Below, piece by piece: positions 1-6,432 of a stretch of DNA of 27,151 nucleotides. The position numbers were made by a program, and so were the translations under genes. Each line of letters starts with the position of its first letter. Positions within the stretch are counted from its first letter, which is position 1. A model generated the notes under the pieces. That model ran no database searches. It was not told where the DNA came from and saw only the letters and a program-made list of their open reading frames with translations. Source of the stretch: a virus; IMG/VR virus record IMGVR_UViG_3300025151_000234, positions 1 to 27,151 of that record; one strand, given 5' to 3'.

Positions 1-781
1 CATCAGTACTAACACCCAATGCTTTACTGTAGTCTAATTGATTTTTATTTACTTCTGCAATTCGTTTAATTGCCTGACCTCGTTGAGTTGCATCTAGTCT
101 ACCAAGGTTTACTAAATTTGCTCTCATGCTGAATTCTTGCATGATTAAATCTATGGAATCACCTAATGCAAGACCTAAGTCTCCACCCTGATCAGTTAAA
201 TTTAAAAAAGTTTCTATTACTTCAGGTACTACTGTAGAGCCCATTGACCTAAACACTAGGGAGTTTTCCAACATAGTTTTAGTGGCGTCTGATGTGCTCA
301 GTCCCAGCTCGTTCATTCTGGCAATATTCATTGCAGTAGAACCTTCTAATGCTAGACCAGATTGGCTGAGTTCATTAAAACTATTACCTAATTGTACAAC
401 CTTTGCAGTAACGGCCGTAATTGCTGTACCTAAAATTGCAATAGCACTACCTACTAGGAAATCTACAAAGCCTCCAACAGCATCACCAAGGCCGCCTATT
501 ATACTTCTAAAACTTAAACCCACCGACTCTAATTCGTCGTTCATAGTATCAAATGTATCGTTTATCTCATCTGGCATATCCTCTATTTCTTCACCTAGAT
601 CTTTAACTGCCTGATTAAGGTCTTTAATTTCGTTTACAAGTTTTTCTGATACTTCTGCAACTTTTTTCTGGTCTCCATTGGCGCCCAGAGCGGTAAGTAA
701 CTTTTCCATCTGAGCTTCTGTGGCCCAGGTTGGTACGGTCTTTAATTCTCCGCTACCATCTGTAAAAGATATTGTTGCCAT
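1..781 (-). CDS. Large tail protein, tape-measure-like, N-terminal part (partial)
   Basis: An open frame runs leftward from an ATG at 781 to the window edge with no stop, giving about 260 residues. It starts MATISFTDGSGELKTVPTWA. The order is a short N-terminal motif containing PTWATEAQMEKLL, a charged helical stretch with many Glu and Asp residues (KVAEVSEKLVNEIKDLN onward), then a hydrophobic segment near residues 95-125 (GGFVDFLVGSAIAILGTAITAV), then more helix. Long helices with a membrane-active hydrophobic segment are usual for phage tape-measure proteins, and the divergent neighbour is the gp26 gene, a typical place for one. An AGGA ribosome-binding site lies about 9 bases before the ATG, and a late-type promoter lies 67 bases upstream on this strand. 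I cannot tell whether it is a true tape measure (gp29 equivalent) or another large virion protein, because most of it is outside the window. Confidence 0.7.
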   Translation of the reverse strand, partial: MATISFTDGSGELKTVPTWATEAQMEKLLTALGANGDQKKVAEVSEKLVNEIKDLNQAVKDLGEEIEDMPDEINDTFDTMNDELESVGLSFRSIIGGLGDAVGGFVDFLVGSAIAILGTAITAVTAKVVQLGNSFNELSQSGLALEGSTAMNIARMNELGLSTSDATKTMLENSLVFRSMGSTVVPEVIETFLNLTDQGGDLGLALGDSIDLIMQEFSMRANLVNLGRLDATQRGQAIKRIAEVNKNQLDYSKALGVSTD

Positions 782-813
782 TCAGTTTTCCTATAAACAC
801 TAGTTTTAATGAT

Positions 814-821
814 GATAAATA
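814..821 (+). promoter_or_regulatory. T4-type late promoter for the gp26 operon
   Basis: GATAAATA preceded by AT. It differs from the T4 late element TATAAATA only at the first base and has the same context as the three other copies in this window. The predicted start point is near 827, giving a leader of about 55 bases before the gp26 ATG at 882. The message would run through the opposing late promoter at 848-855. Confidence 0.65.
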
Positions 822-847
822 CTATTCGATAATATCACTTATTGTTA

Positions 848-855
848 TATTTATC
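848..855 (-). promoter_or_regulatory. T4-type late promoter for the tape-measure-like gene
   Basis: Read on the minus strand this is GATAAATA preceded by CT, the same element as at 814-821, 7443-7450 and 15453-15460. The predicted start point is near 842, giving a leader of about 60 bases to the ATG at 781. It faces the plus-strand promoter at 814-821, so the two 5' leaders would overlap by roughly 15 bases. Confidence 0.6.
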
Positions 856-881
856 AGAATAATTAACAGGAGTTTTAATAG

Positions 882-1754
882 ATGTCAAATACACCAAATC
901 CGTTAAGCGAATACTTTAGATCGCCAAAGTTATATGTAAAACTGCCTACAGGAGGTATGTTTTACGAGAAGGATGTAGTAGAATATCCAGATTCAGGAGA
1001 ACTGCCTGTTTTCCCTATGACTGCTAAAGACGAGCTAATAATGAAAAATCCAGACGCATTGTTAAATGGCGAAGCAGTATGTCAGTTGGTTTCAAGTTGT
1101 GTACCAAATGTAAAAGAGCCAAGGCAAATGATCAGTAATGATATTGACGCACTTTTAATTGCTATACAAGGAGCAACAAATGGAGATGACATAGAAGTCA
1201 CTGCAGAATGCCCAAGTTGTAATGAAGCAATTACAGGTATTGCTAGTGCCGAAGGCGCCTTGGAAACAATGGTAACACTGGAAGAGTCATATACTGTGAC
1301 AACAAGCAAAGGTTTAGAAATAGAAGTGAAACCTTTTAAGTATGAAAATACAATCAAGGCTGGTATTGCCAGTTTCCAGAGTACAAGAAGTTTACAAGCC
1401 ATGTCAGAACTGCCAGATGATATAGACAGATTGAAAGTTTTCAATGAAAGTTTTATGAAAATGGCAGACATGAATTATCAACTAATTTTAGATGCTGTAC
1501 ATAGTGTCACTATTGTAAAAGGAAAAGAAAAGGTAAAAATTACAAACAGAGATCACATTAAAGAGTTTTTAGATAACTGTGATAGCGAAGTAGGTAAGTC
1601 TGTGGAAGAGTCAGTTGCTGAAATAAACAAAATAGGAATACAAAAAACTATGGAATTCGAATGCGATAAGGAATCATGCCAAAAGAAAAATAATCCACTC
1701 AAATTTGAAGCCGCAGTTTCATTTGATCCTGTAAATTTTTTCATGGCTTCCTAG
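882..1754 (+). CDS. 26: gp26-type baseplate/tail assembly protein (T4_baseplate family), zero-frame product
   Basis: This 290-residue protein has the N-terminal signature of the T4 gp26 family (LYVKLPTGGMFYEKDVVEY, then PMTAKDELIMKNPDALLNGEAV). T4 gp26 is shorter (about 208 residues) and is needed for baseplate hub formation. Two cysteine pairs, C110-PS-C113 and C261-x4-C266, could form a zinc ribbon; this is inference. The start is supported by AGGAG at 868-872, nine bases before the ATG. The frame ends in TAG at 1752-1754, directly after a run reading AAATTTTTTC. Here the -1 frame stays open for another 77 codons, so a longer 364-residue form is likely also made (separate entry). Lying beside a tape-measure-like gene and carrying a -1 shift are traits of tail-assembly chaperone genes such as lambda G/GT. 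A chaperone-like role is therefore plausible but inferred. Confidence 0.85.
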   Translation: MSNTPNPLSEYFRSPKLYVKLPTGGMFYEKDVVEYPDSGELPVFPMTAKDELIMKNPDALLNGEAVCQLVSSCVPNVKEPRQMISNDIDALLIAIQGATNGDDIEVTAECPSCNEAITGIASAEGALETMVTLEESYTVTTSKGLEIEVKPFKYENTIKAGIASFQSTRSLQAMSELPDDIDRLKVFNESFMKMADMNYQLILDAVHSVTIVKGKEKVKITNRDHIKEFLDNCDSEVGKSVEESVAEINKIGIQKTMEFECDKESCQKKNNPLKFEAAVSFDPVNFFMAS

Positions 1755-1762
1755 GGAAGGCC
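1733..1762 (+). promoter_or_regulatory. Programmed -1 ribosomal frameshift signal at the end of gp26
   Basis: The zero frame reads GTA AAT TTT TTC ATG GCT TCC TAG. Two overlapping X XXY YYZ heptamers are present, A AAT TTT (1733-1739) and T TTT TTC (1736-1742). Two to five bases downstream a hairpin can form: 1745-1751 (GGCTTCC) pairs with 1755-1762 (GGAAGGCC) with one bulged G at 1760 and the triloop TAG at 1752-1754, which is the zero-frame stop codon. In the -1 frame the last upstream stop is TGA at 1724-1726, so the shift must fall between 1727 and 1751, exactly where the slippery run lies. I infer frameshifting; it has not been measured. Confidence 0.7.
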
Positions 1763-1975
1763 GAACCTGAACAAATTGTTCAGTATCTAGAGAAGTTAAG
1801 AAAAGACTCAGAGGCCATACATGACCAAATTGTTGAGATAGTGGTTTACTCTGAAGGAAAAATATCTTACAATGAAGTTTGGGCAATGAGCAACAAAGAG
1901 CGAAACAGATTCGTAAAAGTTCTTAACAACTATATTAAAAAGAAAAACGGAAAGCAAGGCACTGAAGACCTATAA
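1739..1975 (+). CDS. -1 frame extension of gp26 (fusion product of about 364 residues)
   Basis: This segment reads in the -1 frame from the slippery site to TAA at 1973-1975 and adds 78 residues: FFHGFLGKAEPEQ, then a helical, charged stretch (IVQYLEKLRKDSEAIHDQIV, SYNEVWAMSNKERNRFVKVL) ending KKKNGKQGTEDL. The composition looks like a real protein, helical and rich in Lys and Glu. It has no start codon of its own near its beginning, the first ATG being about 48 codons in. Its stop overlaps the start of the next gene as TAATG, the same coupling seen at gp48/gp53, gp47/gp46 and gp25/gp6, which supports translation through to this point. The role is unknown. By analogy with lambda gpGT the extension could bind tail tube protein while the shared part binds the tape measure. 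T4 gp51 could be its functional counterpart, but I see no clear sequence match. Confidence 0.7.
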   Translation, partial: FHGFLGKAEPEQIVQYLEKLRKDSEAIHDQIVEIVVYSEGKISYNEVWAMSNKERNRFVKVLNNYIKKKNGKQGTEDL

Positions 1976-2397
1976 TGAGTTGGTATTATAAAGATAATTT
2001 AATTACAGAACTTCCAGACGATTGTGAAGCATTTGTGTATTTGATTACCAATCTCACAAACGATAAAAAGTATGTGGGTAAAAAGTTAGCAAAATTTAAA
2101 ACTACTAAACCACCACTTAAAGGCAGAAAAAACAAAAGACGTGGTAAAAAAGAAAGTGACTGGCGTACCTATTGGGGTAGCAGTGATCATTTAAATGCAG
2201 ACGTACTAGAACTAGGCGAGGATAAATTCCGTAGAGAAATACTTTACTATTGCCCTAGTAGAGGAGTAGCAAGTTATTTAGAAGCCAGAGAGCAATTCGA
2301 AAGGCGAGTACTTGAAACAGACGATTATTACAATGGAATAATTAATGTTCGTGTAGGTGGTTCGAAAATCCTTAAAGAGGCATTAAAGACCTTATAA
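1975..2397 (+). CDS. GIY-YIG nuclease-like protein
   Basis: A 140-residue protein with the core of a GIY-YIG nuclease. The first strand motif is VYL (residues 21-23, in FVYLITN) and the second is YVG (33-35, in KKYVGKK). A basic insert follows (KGRKNKRRGKK, about 49-59), then WRTYWGSS at 63-70. The metal-binding Glu is probably E103 or E106 in YLEAREQFERR. This small stand-alone architecture is common in T4-like phages, where such proteins may be homing or DNA-processing nucleases; no extra DNA-binding domain is evident. Its ATG overlaps the stop of the gp26 extension (TAATG), so it is translationally coupled and belongs to the late gp26 operon. That is an unusual place for a selfish nuclease and suggests a resident role. 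The substrate is unknown. Confidence 0.65.
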   Translation: MSWYYKDNLITELPDDCEAFVYLITNLTNDKKYVGKKLAKFKTTKPPLKGRKNKRRGKKESDWRTYWGSSDHLNADVLELGEDKFRREILYYCPSRGVASYLEAREQFERRVLETDDYYNGIINVRVGGSKILKEALKTL

Positions 2398-2408
2398 GTA
2401 GGATTGCT

Positions 2409-2450
2409 AGGCACACATCAAGGCACAACAAGGCACATCATTAAGGCACA
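2409..2450 (+). repeat. Four short direct repeats of AGGCACA
   Basis: AGGCACA occurs at 2409-2415, 2421-2427, 2431-2437 and 2444-2450, with spacings of 12, 10 and 13 bases; three copies extend to AAGGCACA. They begin just after the nuclease stop codon and before the hairpin-rich region. Near-helical spacing could suit binding of a protein or act as RNA recognition units; no function is known. Confidence 0.6.
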
Positions 2451-2846
2451 CACATAGGACTATACACCGGCCCCAACAGAGGCAAATAAATTCTGGCTCC
2501 TTGACAATCCGTTAAACACGGTGCGAGATCTGGAGATGTATAGCGGTAAAGATACAAACACACGACAAACAGTATTAAAAGTATGTAGGCTCTGAGAAAA
2601 AGCAACCTACAAGTTATATAACTAAACTTAACTAGGTTATATGATTTCCGTGAGATTCGAGACGGTAGTGTATGGGGACAAAAGGCTCACTGGTTCCTAA
2701 TAGCACCCGAGTTTAAGATGGCGACAACATCACATGATGACATATTCTCCTGTATAGGAGAATTATGACTCCTCCATACATGATAACGGAGTAAATTTAA
2801 GTCGAGTAAATGAGTTGAGTGAAACGAAACGAATTGGCGAAGACTT

Positions 2847-2864
2847 AAAAGGTCCGAAGGACCT
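2847..2864 (-). terminator. Intrinsic terminator of the gp55-gp47-gp46 operon
   Basis: Read on the minus strand, the stop codon at 2869-2867 is followed within a few bases by AGGTCC TTC GGACCT and then a short T run (TTTT, counting the last stem base) before AAG. The 6-bp GC-rich stem with a T run fits a rho-independent terminator. On the plus strand the same hairpin lacks a good T run. Confidence 0.6.
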
Positions 2865-2866
2865 AA

Positions 2867-3658
2867 TTAATATGCTTTAATAGAATGTATGAAGCGATAT
2901 TTCTTTATTTCCGATAAATCTGGTTCATGTGTTAGTTTACCTAACGGTATCTTTCCTATAGCCAGTCTTTTATCTCCTAAAGAGTAAGGCAGTTTGCTAT
3001 GTATTTTTGCTAGGAACCTGTTCAAGTTTAGCATATATTTTTTTCCAGCAAACAAATCTTCATCTAACCAGCATAATAAAAAAGATTTTATAAGGTGTGT
3101 AGGCTGAATTTGATCTTTTGGAATATCTATATCACCATCATTAAAGATAGCCATTATGTGTTTCCCCACATGAGGGTAGCCCATGTATAACCAATCCTTT
3201 TTCATATCTGGAGTAAACAAATCATAATCCTCATCTAAAAGTTCCTCACCAGGATCATCTGTAAGTATAACAATTTTGGGTTTATTACTTCTGCTTAAAT
3301 CTTCTAAGTGGTGTATTGTGTCATTTAACTTTACTAAAACATCATAAAGTTTCTGGCTGGGGTATTTTTCTTCCATCAGTTTATAATGCATACTTGCAAA
3401 AACATCGTGCAAATAATTTAAATCTCTGGAAGTTAAATCTATATCAGGCTTTAAATTTTTGAGTTCCTGAATGGTATTTTCTAAAACTTGATTTACATCT
3501 TGTACAGTTTCGCCAAAACCGTAGCAACTACTATTACTTAATACTGGAAAATTATGTTTGTTAAGACGTTGCCATATTGTTTTAGCAACACGGTTATCAA
3601 ATAGTTTATAAGTTAAGGTGTATTCTGCATTTTCACCTAAATTGACATCAACCAACAT
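2867..3658 (-). CDS. Conserved-looking protein of unknown function downstream of gp46
   Basis: A 263-residue soluble protein that I do not recognise. It begins MLVDVNLGENAEYTLTYKLF and contains helical segments (VLENTIQELKNLKP, LYDVLVKLNDTIHHLEDL), an acidic stretch (DDPGEELLDEDYDLFTPDM, about 136-154), a WLYMGYPHVGKHIMAIFNDG segment, and a basic C-terminal part (LNRFLAKIHSKLPYSLGDKRLAIGKIPLGKL). No nucleotide-binding, zinc or membrane motif is visible. Its ATG at 3658 lies inside the last codons of gp46 (ATGTTGGTTGA, 11-base overlap), so the two are translationally coupled. It is the last gene of the operon before the terminator. By position it may act with the gp46/gp47 nuclease or with late transcription, but this is inference. 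Confidence 0.75.
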   Translation of the reverse strand: MLVDVNLGENAEYTLTYKLFDNRVAKTIWQRLNKHNFPVLSNSSCYGFGETVQDVNQVLENTIQELKNLKPDIDLTSRDLNYLHDVFASMHYKLMEEKYPSQKLYDVLVKLNDTIHHLEDLSRSNKPKIVILTDDPGEELLDEDYDLFTPDMKKDWLYMGYPHVGKHIMAIFNDGDIDIPKDQIQPTHLIKSFLLCWLDEDLFAGKKYMLNLNRFLAKIHSKLPYSLGDKRLAIGKIPLGKLTHEPDLSEIKKYRFIHSIKAY

Positions 3659-5414
3659 ATTCAGTATCTGTGTTATAACTTGTAAATCCGCCTTCTTTTA
3701 CAACGGTTAATACATTGTTTACACGACCTATTAGTTCTTCTTTGTGCGATATCAACATGATGTTTTTACCCTGTTCACGATGCATTTTTTTCAGTACTGC
3801 AAGTGCATTTTCCACACCCATACTGTCCATGCCACTGTCTACAAGTTCATCAATACACATTAGGTTCATTGGTCTGTTTAGACTTTCATATATGTCTCTG
3901 AAACTCCAACTTAAACCAAGTATAAGTCTGTTACGTTCTCCTCGGCTTAAATTATCAAAGTCTAAATCTCTGCCATATTCAGTAATCTCTACACCTAAGT
4001 CGTTACTAAATTTAACGTCATGGGGCAGGCCAAGTTTTTCTAAATAATAACTAAGTCTGTGATTAAGATATGCAATATTTTGATCAATAATTTTCTTTCT
4101 GATAAAACTGTCTTTGCTTGTAAGCAACTTATATAAAAAGTCCTGATGCTCTTGTAAATGTGTTAATTCATTCATTGTATCAAAACTAATTTCCTGTAAA
4201 CCTGTAGTTTTAAGACCTTCTATTTGTTCTATATAAGGATTTTCCTCTTCTGCTTTTTCTTGCAGTTGATTATGCATAGTGTCTAAATTATGTTTATGCT
4301 GTAAAGCATCTTCCATTCTGCTATATTCTGTATGAGGAGTTTCTGGTATTTCTCCTAATTCATCGATAGCACCACACGTTTCTAATAATTGTAATTCAAG
4401 ATCATCATAATATTCTTTTTCTGTTACAATGTCGTCCTCTAAATCTGCAGTATATTTTTCGTGTGTATCTAAATGAGCAGTAGGTTGCTCACATGCTGGG
4501 CAAACACCTGCTTTTGCACTTACTAAATTACTTTGTAATTCTTCTAATTTTGATTTACTGCGATTTGCACTATTTGTAAGACGTTTTTGGTCTGCTTCTA
4601 AACTGCTCTTTTGTGCAACCTGTTCTTTTATTACTGCCAATACCTTATGGTTATCTAATTCTTGATTGATATCAATTTTTTCCATTTCCACTATTGCAGT
4701 ACCTAGTTCATTTAGTTTGGCTTCTTTATTACTTTCCCATGCTCTACTACGGCTTTCTATCTCTTTAATGTTTTTTTCTATACGTTGGTTACTGGTATCT
4801 ATAGCATTTATTGTTATTTCTTCCTCTTTAATAGCATCTCTAGTAACCTTTTGTCTTTCCTTAAGTATTTCTGCTTTTTGCGAAAGTTCTGTAATACCCA
4901 ACAACTGCTCAATCATATCCTTTTGATCGTTGTTTTTCATTGCAAGGAAAGGTTCAGTATATGTATTAAGTGCAATCAAATGCTTAAACATATTGTGCGG
5001 AAAGCCAATTATTTTTTCTATTTCTTTTTGTGTTTCTCTGCTATCGCCTTGCTGTTCTTGATCTATTGCATCTTCTCCGTCCACATATAGTTTTAAAATA
5101 TTAGGACGTCTGCCTCTTTCTATTCTATACTCTTTGCCTTTTATCTCAAACTCCACAGTAGTAATCATACCTTTACCATTTGTTTTGTTTATAAGATTAT
5201 CTTTTCTGATATTAGTTAAGGCATCTCCATAAAGAGCATAACTGAGTGCATTTATTATAGTAGTTTTACCTGTACCATTTCTGCTACCATCTCCTCCCAT
5301 GTCTAAATTGTGTCCTAACACAAGAGTGAGTTGGCAATTATCAAAGTTTACTGCCTGTGTGTTGTTCCCAACACTCATAAAGTTTTTTGCTGATACGTTT
5401 TTAATTTTTAGCAT
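3648..5414 (-). CDS. 46: Recombination endonuclease subunit gp46 (Rad50/SbcC-like ATPase)
   Basis: A 588-residue SMC/Rad50-type ATPase. The P-loop is at residues 43-52 (GSRNGTGKTT, within GHNLDMGGDGSRNGTGKTT). Two coiled-coil arms flank a zinc hook, C305-P-A-C308. The ABC signature NLSRGERNRLILGLSWSF lies near residues 486-503, the Walker B motif LMCIDELVDSGMD near 514-526, and the switch histidine in MLISHKEEL. Length is close to T4 gp46 (about 560). With gp47 it forms the Mre11/Rad50-like complex that resects DNA ends to 3' single strands for recombination-dependent replication and degrades host DNA. Its ATG overlaps the gp47 stop as TAATG. All expected motifs are intact. Confidence 0.95.
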   Translation of the reverse strand: MLKIKNVSAKNFMSVGNNTQAVNFDNCQLTLVLGHNLDMGGDGSRNGTGKTTIINALSYALYGDALTNIRKDNLINKTNGKGMITTVEFEIKGKEYRIERGRRPNILKLYVDGEDAIDQEQQGDSRETQKEIEKIIGFPHNMFKHLIALNTYTEPFLAMKNNDQKDMIEQLLGITELSQKAEILKERQKVTRDAIKEEEITINAIDTSNQRIEKNIKEIESRSRAWESNKEAKLNELGTAIVEMEKIDINQELDNHKVLAVIKEQVAQKSSLEADQKRLTNSANRSKSKLEELQSNLVSAKAGVCPACEQPTAHLDTHEKYTADLEDDIVTEKEYYDDLELQLLETCGAIDELGEIPETPHTEYSRMEDALQHKHNLDTMHNQLQEKAEEENPYIEQIEGLKTTGLQEISFDTMNELTHLQEHQDFLYKLLTSKDSFIRKKIIDQNIAYLNHRLSYYLEKLGLPHDVKFSNDLGVEITEYGRDLDFDNLSRGERNRLILGLSWSFRDIYESLNRPMNLMCIDELVDSGMDSMGVENALAVLKKMHREQGKNIMLISHKEELIGRVNNVLTVVKEGGFTSYNTDTEYVG

Positions 5415-6427
5415 TATATTTCTAAACTATTATAAATGTCAACTAATTTATTTTTGTCAACTGTTTGACTTTCTATTGTGTCTAATTGTGCAAGTACAAT
5501 TTGATCTACACTTTCAAATTGTATCTCACCGCCTTCAAATTCTTCTTCCTCTTTTATTGGAATAAGTTGAAGTTCTCTTACATTGTATTGCTCTGCAAAT
5601 TTTTCTCTAATAAAACTTGCCTCTTCGTAACTGATACTGACATCTAATTTTACTCTTGCATAAGTGTACTCGTCCAATAAATTTTGATGATCATCTAATA
5701 ATTGTTTTAGTGTAAAGACTTTGTATTTTGGACATTGTTCCCAATTAACATACAGAGGCTCTTCTCCCCATGTTAAGAACATGGCACCTCTTTCATTATC
5801 ATCTACGTCTGCGTAATTGTGTGGGAAAGCATTACCTATATAATGTATATTATTTTTAAACTGTCTTTTATGAAAATGTCCACTAAACACATACTCTGGA
5901 CCACTTAACATTTTATCGTTAATACCACCATGGTCTGGCATTTCTACCATAGCATTCATTTTAAAGTATGGTAACTCAAAATGTCCAAACATGTATTTGC
6001 ATTCCATTTTTTGTACTTGTTTAAATTCATCACCAACAAGCCAAGGAATAATTGCTACATCATCTTGTAAAAAATGCTCATCAACCATTACAAAATTAGA
6101 CAAGTCTCTGGCATACTCTATGCTATTAAGTTCTCTTTTGTCTTTATAATATAAATCATGATTACCTGTTATAAAATAAACAGTTTCAAATGCATCATTT
6201 AATTTTTTAAAGTCCACAATAGAGGCATTCATAGTTGCTACACTAATACTTGCTCTGTGATGATTCCAGTCACCAAGAAATATACAGGTTTCTGCATTTC
6301 TGGCTTTTGCTTCTGCAATAAACCAGTCTATATACCTGTGGCAATCTTGTAAATGTAAACGGCTGTTTTGCTTTAATCCGTAGTGTATGTCAGTAAAACA
6401 AGCCGCTGTTTTAAACAGTTGGCTCAT
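5414..6427 (-). CDS. 47: Recombination endonuclease subunit gp47 (Mre11/SbcD-like)
   Basis: A 337-residue calcineurin-like metallophosphoesterase. The metal-binding motifs are in the expected order: DIHYG at 13-17 (D13, H15), GDWNHH at 52-57 (D53), GNHD at 88-91 (N89, H90), a GHFE segment in KYMFGHFELPYF, and SGHFHKRQF carrying the last histidines. The C-terminal part is acidic (IPIKEEEEFEGGEIQFESVDQ) and probably includes the region that contacts gp46. Length matches T4 gp47 (about 339). It is the nuclease partner of gp46 and sits directly upstream of it with a one-base overlap; gp55 lies five bases upstream. The start MSQLFKTAACFTD is the only sensible one before motif I. Confidence 0.95.
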   Translation of the reverse strand: MSQLFKTAACFTDIHYGLKQNSRLHLQDCHRYIDWFIAEAKARNAETCIFLGDWNHHRASISVATMNASIVDFKKLNDAFETVYFITGNHDLYYKDKRELNSIEYARDLSNFVMVDEHFLQDDVAIIPWLVGDEFKQVQKMECKYMFGHFELPYFKMNAMVEMPDHGGINDKMLSGPEYVFSGHFHKRQFKNNIHYIGNAFPHNYADVDDNERGAMFLTWGEEPLYVNWEQCPKYKVFTLKQLLDDHQNLLDEYTYARVKLDVSISYEEASFIREKFAEQYNVRELQLIPIKEEEEFEGGEIQFESVDQIVLAQLDTIESQTVDKNKLVDIYNSLEI

Positions 6428-6432
6428 AAAAA

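Larger units (their letters stand above)
2398..2866 (+). ncRNA. Hairpin-rich gene-free region, candidate structured RNA
   Basis: No convincing open frame exists here on either strand, although the rest of the window is almost fully coding, and the base composition looks less AT-rich than its surroundings. Many perfect stems can be read in order: CTATACA 2460-2466 with 2537-2543, enclosing CCGT 2509-2512 with 2518-2521; TGTAGG 2584-2589 with 2606-2611; ATATAAC 2616-2622 with 2636-2642; CCGT 2648-2651 with 2662-2665; an 8-bp stem ATTCTCCT 2744-2751 with 2756-2763 around loop GTAT; ACTCC 2768-2772 with 2788-2792; TTTAAGTC 2796-2803 with 2842-2849; and AGGTCC 2850-2855 with 2859-2864. No tRNA T-loop, group I core or hammerhead core was recognised. 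The region lies between converging operons. Strand, ends and function are inferred; plus is chosen because the upstream late operon reads into it. Confidence 0.5.

Noticed and set aside
282-614. Plus-strand open frame of 110 codons opposite the tape-measure-like gene
   Set aside because: It is the antisense shadow of the minus-strand frame, with low-complexity Ser/Pro/Ile-rich sequence and no ribosome-binding site. Similar antisense frames opposite gp46, the hub protein, gp5, gp6 and the gp7-like gene were dropped for the same reason.
1752-1754. The TAG ending gp26 as a sequencing error that splits one gene
   Set aside because: The two overlapping slippery heptamers and the hairpin around the stop are better explained by programmed frameshifting, though an error in the six-T run cannot be fully excluded from sequence alone.
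2641-2700. A 19-codon open frame starting MISVRFETVV
   Set aside because: Too short, no ribosome-binding site, and it overlaps several strong hairpins.
2398-2866. Group I intron, hammerhead ribozyme or tRNA in the gene-free region
   Set aside because: The conserved intron core strings, CUGAUGA/GAAA pair and T-loop GGTTCRA pattern are not present in readable form. The region also lies between genes and does not split one.
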